Below, piece after piece: positions 15,342 through 23,760 of a stretch of 64,000 bases of DNA. The position numbers and the translations under genes were made by a program. Each line of letters begins with the position of its first letter. Position 1 is the stretch's first letter. Under the pieces are notes generated by a model that did no database searches, was not told the DNA's origin, and saw nothing but the letters and a program-made list of their open reading frames with translations. This DNA is from Brotonthovivens ammoniilytica (lineage in GTDB: Bacteria > Bacillota > Clostridia > Lachnospirales > Lachnospiraceae), in contig NZ_JAOQJQ010000002.1 of NCBI RefSeq assembly GCF_025566885.1, positions 620,001-684,000 on the forward strand, in the 5' to 3' direction.

Positions 15342-16217
15342 ATGGGAAATGAAGAACTTGTGATCCGAATAAAGAACCGTGAAGATACAGCGGAAAATAT
15401 GAACCAGTTATGGCAGCAGAATAAAGCCTTTATCCATCTGCTGGCACTAAAATATGCTGCTTACGAAGAAATAGAGGACTTAGAGCAGGAAGGTTTTATC
15501 GGGTTGTGCAATGCTGTAGATGGGTATCGGGCCGATGCGGGAATCCCCTTTCTAAATTATGCGGCATTCTGGATCAGGCAGGCAATGGTTCGCTATATAG
15601 AGAATTGTGGTTCCTGTGTGCGTATTCCCTCTCATATGAATAGTAAAATAAAGGAGTATAAGCGGATACAGGCCTTATATCGGCAGTATTATGGCAGAAT
15701 ACCTGATGACCGGGAAATACAGAATCTTTTGAATATCAGCTGTGAGCAGCTAAAAAGTATACAGCACGGATTGAATATGAAGTATGTGGATAGCCTAAAC
15801 CGGGAAATAAACAGCAAAGATGAAGGGGAGATCTGCTGTCTGGGGGATAATCTGGCCAATGATGAAAATATAGAAATACAGGTTCTAAATCGAATGGAAG
15901 CGGAAGAGTTAAAATCTGCTGTGTGGTCATTGGTGGATGGCCTGCCTGATATGCAAGCGGCTGTTATCCGAATGCGGTACATGGAAGGAAAGTCTCTGAA
16001 AGAATCCGGTCAGAAAATCGGTTTAAAGGCTGAAAAGGCCCGCCGTCTGGAACAAAAGGCGCTGAGGGAATTAAGGATGCCAGGCAGAAGAGAAGTGCTG
16101 ATAGAGTTTCTTCCGGAAGAAATAGGAAGTATGGCGTATTATGGCAGCGGCGTGGGTACATTTAACAGGACATGGACCAGCAGTACGGAGCGGGCGGCGT
16201 TGTGGCTGGAAGTGTGA
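15342..16217 (+). CDS. Phage-type sigma-70-family factor
   Basis: 291 residues from ATG 15342, placed 5 bases after AGGAGG; upstream starts at 15294 and 15312 lack such a site. Region 2 (about 20-90) has LEQEGFIGLCNAV and FLNYAAFWIRQAMVRYI. Region 3 follows. Region 4 (about 195-245) has LPDMQAAVIRMRYMEGKSLKESG. The extra C-terminal tail (MAYYGSGVGTFNRTW) is one seen on sigma-like proteins of clostridial phages. Likely role: drives transcription of late (capsid) genes of the island or its helper. It is the last island gene recognised. Confidence 0.85.
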   Translation: MGNEELVIRIKNREDTAENMNQLWQQNKAFIHLLALKYAAYEEIEDLEQEGFIGLCNAVDGYRADAGIPFLNYAAFWIRQAMVRYIENCGSCVRIPSHMNSKIKEYKRIQALYRQYYGRIPDDREIQNLLNISCEQLKSIQHGLNMKYVDSLNREINSKDEGEICCLGDNLANDENIEIQVLNRMEAEELKSAVWSLVDGLPDMQAAVIRMRYMEGKSLKESGQKIGLKAEKARRLEQKALRELRMPGRREVLIEFLPEEIGSMAYYGSGVGTFNRTWTSSTERAALWLEV

Positions 16218-16459
16218 TACTAATTTGATACTAAAAACTCATACAGAATATAAATATTATGCATCGTGTAGAAGAAAATAGTTAAAATACAGCAGAAAAC
16301 AGGCGATAAAGCAGGTAGAAGCTGCTCTGTTATAGTGTTGCTGCAATTATTGAGTAATTAAATATTACGTAAAATTATGTATTTCGCAGCCTGCATTGAG
16401 CAGTCATATCTCTTCTCTGAAAAATACTGGAAGTTTCTTCATTTATGAGATCTAACAAT

Positions 16460-16523
16460 AAAAGAACATTTTCGTAAGTAAGCAGATGTAAAAATCTCTG
16501 ACTGCTTTGGGAATGTTCTTTTT
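16460..16523 (+). terminator. Nested stem-loop terminator after the sigma factor
   Basis: AAAAGAACATT (16460-16470) pairs with AATGTTCTTTT (16512-16522). An inner stem AAGCAG/CTGCTT (16480-16485 and 16502-16507) lies inside. T and A runs border it on both strands, so it could work in both directions. Confidence 0.65.
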
Positions 16524-16643
16524 ATTTGCACTGCAGGATGGCGGACGCATGGAAGAACGCAAGAGCGAGACTTGAATGATTTCCATGGACTGGCTGGCTT
16601 GGTACGTGAAGAATTAACAGAAAAATCACAGTTTTACAGCCTG

Positions 16644-16679
16644 TACTTTAAGGTTCTTTTAAAGTTGGGTGTTTATACT
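16644..16679 (+). promoter_or_regulatory. Promoter with inverted-repeat operator ahead of the MacAB-type operon
   Basis: CTTTAAGGTTCTTTTAAAG is an inverted repeat (CTTTAA...TTAAAG) that can also be read as a near direct repeat with a 10-base period. TATACT at 16674-16679 is a good -10 but has no good -35. An activator-dependent promoter, for example one bound by the response regulator encoded at 21757, is plausible. Confidence 0.45.
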
Positions 16680-16730
16680 GTGGGTAAATCAAATTAAGTT
16701 TAAAAATAGAAGAGGAAAGGAAACAAAAAT

Positions 16731-17465
16731 ATGAAATTAAAATATCTGGTAATTATATTAGCGGCGGTTCTGGCAGCAGGCATACTGGCCGGATGCGGTG
16801 AGGGCAGTTCTGATACAGGTTCCGGGAGCAGTATACAGCAGACAGAGGAGAATACCATTTATGGAGAAATAACGGAGATTGGAGAAGACTCTGTTACGAT
16901 AAATGTAGGAACAAGACAAAAAATGGAGAAGCCAAAAGAAGCAGAGAATCAGGAACAAAGTGATTCCGACAGTGCTGATGATCAGCAGGATGATCAGGTT
17001 GAGAGTGGATCAGACGAAAAGAAACAGCCTTCTGTTCTGGAGCTAACCGGTGAGGAAAAAGTAGTAACTGTAACAGAAGATACCGAATATGAGACGGGTT
17101 TTCCGGGAGAACCTGACAAATCTGAAGATGATAAAAAGGAGCTGCCTTCGCCTGAAAAGGAGGGAGCGGATGACAATACAATGAGTGATTCAGATGCCGA
17201 ACCGGCAGATGAACAGCCAAAACCGGAAACCGAGAAAATTACATTTCAGGATCTTGCGGCAGGAGATTCTGTGGCCATAACTTTAAATGATGATGGGACG
17301 GCGGCAGAGATTCAGGTTATTTCACAGCCCGGTACGAAGAACGATGATGAATCGGCTGCATCAGATACAACAGATGCAGATTCGTTAACTATCGCAAAAG
17401 CGGCTGCTGATGCTGCAAAAGCGGTAAGTGAAGAATTAAGCGGTTCAGTATCGGAGAATGTTTAG
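16731..17465 (+). CDS. Secreted acidic lipoprotein of unknown function
   Basis: 244 residues. A lipoprotein signal peptide ends in the lipobox LAGC (Cys near residue 22). The mature part has two short beta-rich segments (YGEITEIGEDSVTINVG and VVTVTEDTEYE), separated and followed by very acidic Ser/Asp/Glu-rich linkers, then ITFQDLAAGDSVAITL, typical of DUF5666-like OB-fold repeats. It leads the efflux operon, 14 bases before the adaptor gene. It may be an extracytoplasmic partner of the transporter or sensor. No enzyme motif is seen. Confidence 0.7.
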   Translation: MKLKYLVIILAAVLAAGILAGCGEGSSDTGSGSSIQQTEENTIYGEITEIGEDSVTINVGTRQKMEKPKEAENQEQSDSDSADDQQDDQVESGSDEKKQPSVLELTGEEKVVTVTEDTEYETGFPGEPDKSEDDKKELPSPEKEGADDNTMSDSDAEPADEQPKPETEKITFQDLAAGDSVAITLNDDGTAAEIQVISQPGTKNDDESAASDTTDADSLTIAKAAADAAKAVSEELSGSVSENV

Positions 17466-17479
17466 GAGGGATTGTTAGA

Positions 17480-19801
17480 ATGAAAAAAGTACAGTTTTTG
17501 ACGGAATTAAAAAAAATATCCGGAAGAAAAAAGGTGTTATGCGTGACCGGGGTGGCTCTGGCAGGATGTGTAGCTGCCGGAAGTGTTTTTTATGTAGTTT
17601 ATGGAAAGAAAATTTCCCAAAATGCAGGTGCAGGTTCGATACAGGAGGCATCTGCAGAAAATGGTTCTATTTCAGATACTATTGTAGGGACAGGGAATCT
17701 GGAAAACGCTGAAGCATCGGCTGTTAAAATTCCTTCCGGGATTGTGATAGAGGAGGTTTGTGTAGAAAGCGGGGACACGGTGTCTTCAGGGGATGTACTG
17801 GCCAGGGTAGATCAGGTTTCAGTATTGAATACACTTCAGTCTGTACAGGATGAGATTGAGAGTACAGATAAGAAAATTAATTCTTCTAAAAATGATACGG
17901 ACCAGGAGACGGTAAAAACCAATGTCAGCGGCCGGGTGAAGCAAATCTATGCGGAGGAAGGTGATGATGCAGCGGCTTGTATGGAAGAAAACGGCGCAGT
18001 GCTGCTGCTGTCTATTGACGGAAAAATGGCAGTAAAGTTACAGAATGTAACGGATGTTTCCGCAGGAGAATCAGTTATCGTTGTTTTATCAGACGGAAGT
18101 CAGACAGACGGAAGTATAGAAAGTGTAAATACAAATTCATGTATCGTAACAATGACAGATAACGGAGTGTCTGCAGATGATGAGGTAACTGTAAAAACAG
18201 AAGAAGGAACAGAACTGGGAAGCGGAAATACTTATATTCATCAGCAGCTGGCAGTTACCGCTGCAAGCGGAACTGTGGATGAAATCTATGTGTCGGAAAA
18301 TGATAAAGTTTCCGCCGGGAGTGCGTTATTTCATTTAAGCGATAAAGTTTCCGCAGAGTATCAGGAACAGGTGGCTTATCGTGAAGCACTGACGGAGTCC
18401 ATGAGGTCCCTGGTGGCTATGTCCAGAGAGGGTACTATTACAGCTGACACGGACGGTATCATCGAATCTGTAAATGTATCCGGTGACTCAGAAAGCGGCG
18501 ATTCAGATACAGTGAGTACCGCTCAGGGGATGAATATGTCAGCAGATACTCAGGAAACCCTGTCAGGATTCACCAGTCTGCAGGTGTCGGCAGTCCAGAC
18601 TGTGAATGAAGATACAGATAATTCTGAATCAGAGGATCAGAAAGAGTCAGATGAGGAAGCGGAGAAGATTCAATTTAAGATTGCAGATTCTTCTAACGAT
18701 GGTAAGACGCTGATAATTGAAGCTCCGGAAAAAGGGGGAAAGCCCCAGACTTCTGTAAGCGGAGGCAGTTATTATTCAGGAACAATTTCATGGAATACGT
18801 CAGACCGCATATTTAAGGGAGGGACAGTATATCAGGCAGATATAACTTTAACAGCAAATGAGGGGTACTATTTTTCCAGCGATAGCATAAGCGGTGTGCA
18901 AAAGGGGTTGATTTCCGGTCTTAGCGTCTCACAGGATAAAAAGACGCTGACACTCCGGCTGACATTTCCAGAAACGGAAAGTGATGAGACAACGGTTATA
19001 AAAGATTCTGCCAAGACCGAAACATCTTCTGAAAGTACACAAAAGGAAAACAGTACAGAAAAACAAAACAATGCATCTGTGGCATCTTCTGATAAAACAT
19101 CGGATGAGGCTGTGGGAACTTCTGTGAATTCAACGTCGTCACTGTTAGCGGAAACGACAGAAAGTGACGGGGAGGCTAGTTCTGAATATAGTACGGATAT
19201 TACCGCTTTTACGATAGCCTCCAATGAGAATATGGCTGTTTCTGTAGATGTTGACGAATTGGATATAAATTCTGTGTCAGTGGATCAGGAGGCGGAGGTT
19301 ACCCTGGATGCAATTGAATCAGAAACCTTCACCGGCACAGTTACCAAAGTGAGCAGCAGTGCCAGTGCCAGCGGCGGCGTGGCGAAATACAGTGTGGAAA
19401 TTACAATTCCCAGGGACGATCAAATGAAAACCGGCATGAACGCTTCTGCCACTATAGAAATAGAGAGCAGGGAAAACGTAATTACCATTCCGGTAAATGC
19501 GCTGCAGGAACGGGGAGATAAGGTATTTGTATATACCAAGAAAGATTCAGAAGGAAATCTGTCTGGAGAACAGGAAGTAACTACCGGTTTGTCAGACGGA
19601 GAAACGGTGGAAATTACAGATGGCCTTGCAGAAGGGGATACTGTCTATTATCAGAAAACCGGAAATACTGCGGAAAGCGGTGGTCAGGGAGGTCCTAGCA
19701 ATGGTATGAACGGTGAAATGCCGGGGGACTTTGGAGAAGACAGAGGCGGTAATATGGACAGCATGCCATCAGGAACCCCAAAACAGGGAGGCGGACAATG
19801 A
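17480..19801 (+). CDS. MacA/HlyD-type membrane fusion protein with inserted surface domain
   Basis: 773 residues, about twice the usual length of MacA-type adaptors. An N-terminal membrane anchor (about 18-38) is followed by lipoyl-like halves (about 65-110, with a second copy about 250-285), then an inserted beta-rich domain at about 396-495 of the kind found in clostridial surface proteins (ADITLTANEGYYFSSDSI). A Ser/Thr/Glu linker (about 500-575), the adaptor beta-barrel (about 575-640) and a membrane-proximal domain to about 725 come next. A Gly/Met-rich tail closes it. Its stop overlaps the ATPase start by four bases. It should link the MacB-like permease to substrate export; the insert is unusual. 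Confidence 0.85.
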   Translation: MKKVQFLTELKKISGRKKVLCVTGVALAGCVAAGSVFYVVYGKKISQNAGAGSIQEASAENGSISDTIVGTGNLENAEASAVKIPSGIVIEEVCVESGDTVSSGDVLARVDQVSVLNTLQSVQDEIESTDKKINSSKNDTDQETVKTNVSGRVKQIYAEEGDDAAACMEENGAVLLLSIDGKMAVKLQNVTDVSAGESVIVVLSDGSQTDGSIESVNTNSCIVTMTDNGVSADDEVTVKTEEGTELGSGNTYIHQQLAVTAASGTVDEIYVSENDKVSAGSALFHLSDKVSAEYQEQVAYREALTESMRSLVAMSREGTITADTDGIIESVNVSGDSESGDSDTVSTAQGMNMSADTQETLSGFTSLQVSAVQTVNEDTDNSESEDQKESDEEAEKIQFKIADSSNDGKTLIIEAPEKGGKPQTSVSGGSYYSGTISWNTSDRIFKGGTVYQADITLTANEGYYFSSDSISGVQKGLISGLSVSQDKKTLTLRLTFPETESDETTVIKDSAKTETSSESTQKENSTEKQNNASVASSDKTSDEAVGTSVNSTSSLLAETTESDGEASSEYSTDITAFTIASNENMAVSVDVDELDINSVSVDQEAEVTLDAIESETFTGTVTKVSSSASASGGVAKYSVEITIPRDDQMKTGMNASATIEIESRENVITIPVNALQERGDKVFVYTKKDSEGNLSGEQEVTTGLSDGETVEITDGLAEGDTVYYQKTGNTAESGGQGGPSNGMNGEMPGDFGEDRGGNMDSMPSGTPKQGGGQ

Positions 19802-20472
19802 TACAGCTGAAGGAAGTGTCTAAAATTTATAAGATGGGCCAGGAGAAAGTAAGAGCCCTGGATCATGTGGATATGTGCATTGCGGAAGGCGAATATGTTA
19901 GTATTACAGGGCCTTCCGGAAGCGGAAAATCAACAATTATGAATATTATAGGATGCCTGGATACAGCGGATACCGGAAGTTATATTCTGGATGGAATCTC
20001 CATTGAGGAATATAGCGAGAATGATCTGGCCCGTATCCGGAATCATAAAATAGGATTTATTTTTCAGAATTTCAATTTACTGTATAAGTTAACAGCTGAA
20101 GAGAATGTGGAACTGCCGCTGATTTACCAGCGGGTAAAAGCGGCAGAACGAAAAAGGAGAGTAAAAGAAGCTTTAGAGCAGGTAGAGCTTTCTCATAGAA
20201 TAAGACATAAGCCGGCGGAACTGTCAGGAGGGCAGCAGCAGCGTGTGGCAATTGCCAGGGCGCTTGTAACAAAGCCGTCTTTGTTCCTGGCTGATGAACC
20301 AACAGGAAATCTTGACTCCAAAACAGGGGAAGAAATTATGAAGTTGTTTCATGAACTTCATTTAGCGGGAAATACAATTGTATTGATTACTCATGATCCG
20401 AAGATTGCGGATGAGGCTGAACGAAAAATAGCAATGAGGGATGGAAAGGCAAGAGAGGTGGTTTCATGGTAA
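19798..20472 (+). CDS. MacB/LolD-type ABC transporter ATPase
   Basis: 224 residues. Walker A GPSGSGKST is near residue 40, signature LSGGQQQR near 142 and Walker B LFLADEPTGNLDS near 162, with the H-loop in ITHD near 200. These are hallmarks of the family that powers MacB/FtsX-type permeases. It overlaps both neighbours (ATGA with the adaptor, 7 bases with the permease). It supplies ATP hydrolysis for the adaptor-permease complex. All motifs are intact. Confidence 0.93.
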   Translation: MIQLKEVSKIYKMGQEKVRALDHVDMCIAEGEYVSITGPSGSGKSTIMNIIGCLDTADTGSYILDGISIEEYSENDLARIRNHKIGFIFQNFNLLYKLTAEENVELPLIYQRVKAAERKRRVKEALEQVELSHRIRHKPAELSGGQQQRVAIARALVTKPSLFLADEPTGNLDSKTGEEIMKLFHELHLAGNTIVLITHDPKIADEAERKIAMRDGKAREVVSW

Positions 20473-21701
20473 TGCAGACTTGGAAAATGGCGTGGTCAGC
20501 TGTCTGTGCTAATAAATTCAGGACATTTCTTACAATGCTTGGGATTGTGATAGGTGTAGCCGCTCTCATTGTACTTGTATCTATTGCCGGTGGAGCTTCT
20601 TCGTCTGTTTCCAGTCAGATTTCAGATATGGGATCGGATTATCTGACAGTACAGATTACAGACGATAAAGAGAATCCTCTGCGGCTGTCAGAGTTTTCAG
20701 AGCTGTTTCAGGATGAGTTTATAGGAGCCGCAGCTCCGGCGGGACGAACCAGCGTTACTGCAAAAAGCGGATATACCAGCGCCGGAATGACGATTACAGG
20801 AACTACAAGCAGTTATTTTGAAATAATGGGGCTTGATATAAGCAGCGGACGGAGTCTGAAAAAAACAGATACGGACAATGCGTCATATGTAATAGTTATT
20901 ACTGCCGATACGGCAGTGGAATTGTTCGGAAATACAAATGCTGCCGGGGAAATGGTTTCACTGGATGGAAAAGCCTTTCTTGTGGCAGGAGTACTTGCAG
21001 ATGACTCATCTCTTACATCGGCATCAACTGTTGTGACCGGGAGCAGTCAGGAGGAAACGGATTCATCTGATTCTGCTTCTGCGGTAACTTTGGAAGGTTA
21101 TATTCCTTACTCCACATTGAGCAGAATGGCTGATAATATGCTGGATATTACACAATTTTATGTATCTTCGGCCGGCGGGGACTCTATGGATCAGACCCAG
21201 ATGGCGGTCCAGCAGATTATGCTGGAACGGTTTGAAGATGATGAGGAAGCGTTTTCCATTCAAAGTCAGTCTGAGATTATGGAGACTATGGCTGAAGTAA
21301 ATGAAACAATGACACTTATGATTGGAGGCATTGCAGCGATATCTCTGCTTGTGGGCGGGATAGGAATTATGAATATTATGCTGGTATCAGTTACAGAGAG
21401 AACAAAAGAAATTGGCATACGAAAGGCCATTGGAGCAGGAAGACAGATGATTATGATGCAGTTTCTGCTGGAGGCGTTTATTGTCAGTATGGCAGGGTGT
21501 CTGCTGGGAATTGTGGTTTCTTTTGGAATTTTGAAGATTGCCGGAATATTTATGGGAGCTTCCATGGAGTTTTCAATATCGCCAGGAGTTATCTGGATTT
21601 CCGTTTTGTTTTCAGGTATAATTGGAATAGTATTTGGTCTTTATCCGGCAAATAAGGCCGCAAAGAAAAAACCAATTGATGCATTGAGGTATTCTGGATA
21701 A
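20466..21701 (+). CDS. MacB-type ABC transporter permease
   Basis: 411 residues with the MacB topology: one transmembrane helix (about 20-42), a large extracytoplasmic MacB core domain (about 43-275), then three helices (about 275-300, 328-360 and 370-395). The sequence KFRTFLTMLGIVIGVAALI and the C-terminal FGLYPANKAAKKKPIDALRY are family signatures. In Gram-positives such adaptor-linked MacAB-like systems export peptides or drugs. It is coupled to the ATPase upstream; a two-component system follows after 55 bases. Confidence 0.92.
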   Translation: MVMQTWKMAWSAVCANKFRTFLTMLGIVIGVAALIVLVSIAGGASSSVSSQISDMGSDYLTVQITDDKENPLRLSEFSELFQDEFIGAAAPAGRTSVTAKSGYTSAGMTITGTTSSYFEIMGLDISSGRSLKKTDTDNASYVIVITADTAVELFGNTNAAGEMVSLDGKAFLVAGVLADDSSLTSASTVVTGSSQEETDSSDSASAVTLEGYIPYSTLSRMADNMLDITQFYVSSAGGDSMDQTQMAVQQIMLERFEDDEEAFSIQSQSEIMETMAEVNETMTLMIGGIAAISLLVGGIGIMNIMLVSVTERTKEIGIRKAIGAGRQMIMMQFLLEAFIVSMAGCLLGIVVSFGILKIAGIFMGASMEFSISPGVIWISVLFSGIIGIVFGLYPANKAAKKKPIDALRYSG

Positions 21702-21756
21702 CAGAATTTGTAATGCTGCGCAGCTGACTCTGGCAGAAAGAAAGAGGGAAGGTAAA

Positions 21757-22434
21757 ATGCGTCTTTTATTGGCGGAAGATGAAACAGAATTGGCAGATGC
21801 ACTAAAGGTCATATTAAAAAATAATAACTATTCGGTGGATACTGTTTATAATGGCCTGGATGCGCTTGCATATCTGGAGAGCGGTAAAAATTATGACGGA
21901 GTGATTCTGGATATTATGATGCCGGGATTGGATGGGATCAGTGTATTAAAGAAGATTCGGGATCAGGGAAATCATGTTCCGGTGTTAATGCTGACGGCAA
22001 AAGCGGAAGTGGATGATAGAGTAAAGGGACTGGACTTTGGCGCAGATGATTATCTGGGGAAACCATTTGCTGTGAAAGAACTTCTGGCCAGAATTCGGGC
22101 AGTTACCCGCAGGCAGACGGATATTAATAGTACCGTTGTTGCTTTTGGCAATATCAGCTTGAACCGTTCGACCTTTGAACTGATGTCAGAGAATGGGAGC
22201 TTCCGACTGGGAAATAAAGAGTTTCAGATGCTGGAAATGTTGATGGCTCATCCGGGACAGCTGATTTCTACTCAGCGTTTTATGGAAAAGATCTGGGGAT
22301 ATGATAGTGATGCGGATCTTGGAGTTGTCTGGGTTTACCTGTCCTATCTGAGAAAGAAGCTGCTGGTGTTGAAAGCGGATGTAGCTATTAAGGCAGTAAG
22401 AAATCAGGGATATTTTCTGGAGGAAAAGAAATGA
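21757..22434 (+). CDS. Response regulator, OmpR family
   Basis: 225 residues. The receiver domain (about 1-115) has phospho-acceptor Asp52 in LDIMMPGLDG, conserved Thr in LMLTAK and Lys in GKPF. A winged-helix DNA-binding domain (about 128-222) follows. The start follows AGGGAAGG. It overlaps the kinase gene by four bases. With that kinase it probably controls the MacAB-type operon just upstream, a common arrangement (inference). Confidence 0.93.
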   Translation: MRLLLAEDETELADALKVILKNNNYSVDTVYNGLDALAYLESGKNYDGVILDIMMPGLDGISVLKKIRDQGNHVPVLMLTAKAEVDDRVKGLDFGADDYLGKPFAVKELLARIRAVTRRQTDINSTVVAFGNISLNRSTFELMSENGSFRLGNKEFQMLEMLMAHPGQLISTQRFMEKIWGYDSDADLGVVWVYLSYLRKKLLVLKADVAIKAVRNQGYFLEEKK

Positions 22435-23651
22435 TAGCAGCGCTGCGCAGACGTTTTATTCTTGTGGCTATGTGTTCTCTGCTGGCGGTTTTAACAGCTG
22501 TTATATGCACAATAAATGTAACAAATTATCAAAAAGTATTGGAGAGGACTGACGGTCTGTTGGAAATGCTGGCAGATCACGATGGTCAGTTTCCGGAGTC
22601 AATAAAGGGGCAGAGACCGGAGGAGAATCCGAAGGATACATTTTCACCGGAAACGCCTTATGAGACTCGTTTTTTTACTGTAAATCTGGATAAATATCAG
22701 AATGTGGTTCAGATTAATACAAGAAACATTGCGGCAGTTACAGATAAACAGGCTGAAATGTATGCGGCTGATGTGGTTGAGAAAAATAAGAAGTCGGGAT
22801 TTTTAAGTGTATACCGGTATAAGATGGTAACAGAAGATGAAGGAACGCTTTTGATTTTTGTTGACTGCCGCCAGGAGCTTGATACCATCAGGATCTTTGC
22901 GCTGACCAGTATTTTTGTATCCGGGTTTGGACTTCTGGCGGTTTTCCTGTTAGTTGTTTTCTTCTCGAGAATTGTGTTGCGGCCAGTGGCGGAAAGTTTT
23001 GAAAAGCAAAAGCAGTTTATTACGGATGCAAGCCATGAAATAAAAACACCACTAGCTATTATTGACGCAAACACAGAAGTTGTTGAGATGGAATACGGAG
23101 AAAGCCAGTGGACCCAGAGTACAAAAAATCAGATTCATAGACTGGTCAACCTTACCCAGCAGTTGATTATACTTGCAAGGATGGATGAAGAACGTACAAA
23201 ACAGCAGATGACAGATTTTTCTCTGTCAGATGCTGTTGAGGAGAGTGCGCTTCCGTTTCAGGTTATGGCAGAGACAAAGAAAAAAAGTCTGAATCTTCAA
23301 ATTAAGAGCGGTATAACCTGTCATGGAGATGAGAAGGCTATACGGCAGCTGATTGTGCAGCTTTTGGATAATGCGGTGAAATATTCATCCGGAACAGGGA
23401 ATATAGAGCTGAGGGTTTTGCAGAAGGGCAAAAAGTGTATGATTTCTGTTTTAAATGATGCACCTGAGCTGTCAGAGGGAAACCTGGATATTCTATTTGA
23501 GCGCTTTTACCGTCTGGACAGTTCCAGAAATTCTAAAACCGGTGGCTCTGGAATCGGTCTGTCTGTGGTGAAGGCTATTGTAGAAGGCCATAAAGGCAGA
23601 ATTTCTGCGTACTGCAGAAAAGGTAAATTAGAGATTACTATATTATTATAA
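22431..23651 (+). CDS. Sensor histidine kinase
   Basis: 406 residues. Two transmembrane helices (about 8-30 and 155-178) flank an extracellular sensor of about 120 residues. The phospho-acceptor is His202 in SHEIKTPLAI. The ATPase domain has N-box LLDNAVKYS, then GSGIGLSVVKAI. There is no clear HAMP domain. It is the partner of the response regulator it overlaps. The signal is unknown and perhaps related to the substrate of the adjacent exporter. Confidence 0.92.
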   Translation: MIAALRRRFILVAMCSLLAVLTAVICTINVTNYQKVLERTDGLLEMLADHDGQFPESIKGQRPEENPKDTFSPETPYETRFFTVNLDKYQNVVQINTRNIAAVTDKQAEMYAADVVEKNKKSGFLSVYRYKMVTEDEGTLLIFVDCRQELDTIRIFALTSIFVSGFGLLAVFLLVVFFSRIVLRPVAESFEKQKQFITDASHEIKTPLAIIDANTEVVEMEYGESQWTQSTKNQIHRLVNLTQQLIILARMDEERTKQQMTDFSLSDAVEESALPFQVMAETKKKSLNLQIKSGITCHGDEKAIRQLIVQLLDNAVKYSSGTGNIELRVLQKGKKCMISVLNDAPELSEGNLDILFERFYRLDSSRNSKTGGSGIGLSVVKAIVEGHKGRISAYCRKGKLEITILL

Positions 23652-23671
23652 AGAGAAAATTTGAGCAAGAA

Positions 23672-23720
23672 AAAAGGAGAAGTATACCTTTGTATCTCAA
23701 GGTCTGCTTCTCCTTTTGGC
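23672..23720. terminator. Bidirectional terminator between kinase and GntP permease genes
   Basis: AAAAGGAGAAG (23672-23682) pairs with CTTCTCCTTTT (23707-23717). A and T tracts on the two sides allow function for both converging genes. Confidence 0.75.
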
Positions 23721-23760
23721 AGATAGTATAATATTTTCGTTATTTTCTAATTTTATTAAT

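Larger units (their letters stand above)
16218..16730. other. Gap between the island and the MacAB region
   Basis: About 510 bases without a gene. It contains a long terminator-like stem at 16460-16523 and a promoter region near 16645-16680. The right end of the satellite island should lie here, but because its left end is outside the window I cannot find the matching attachment repeat. No tRNA gene is present. Confidence 0.5.

Noticed and set aside
16218..16730. tRNA gene or clear attachment repeat for the satellite
   Set aside because: No cloverleaf is visible, and the matching left end is outside the window.
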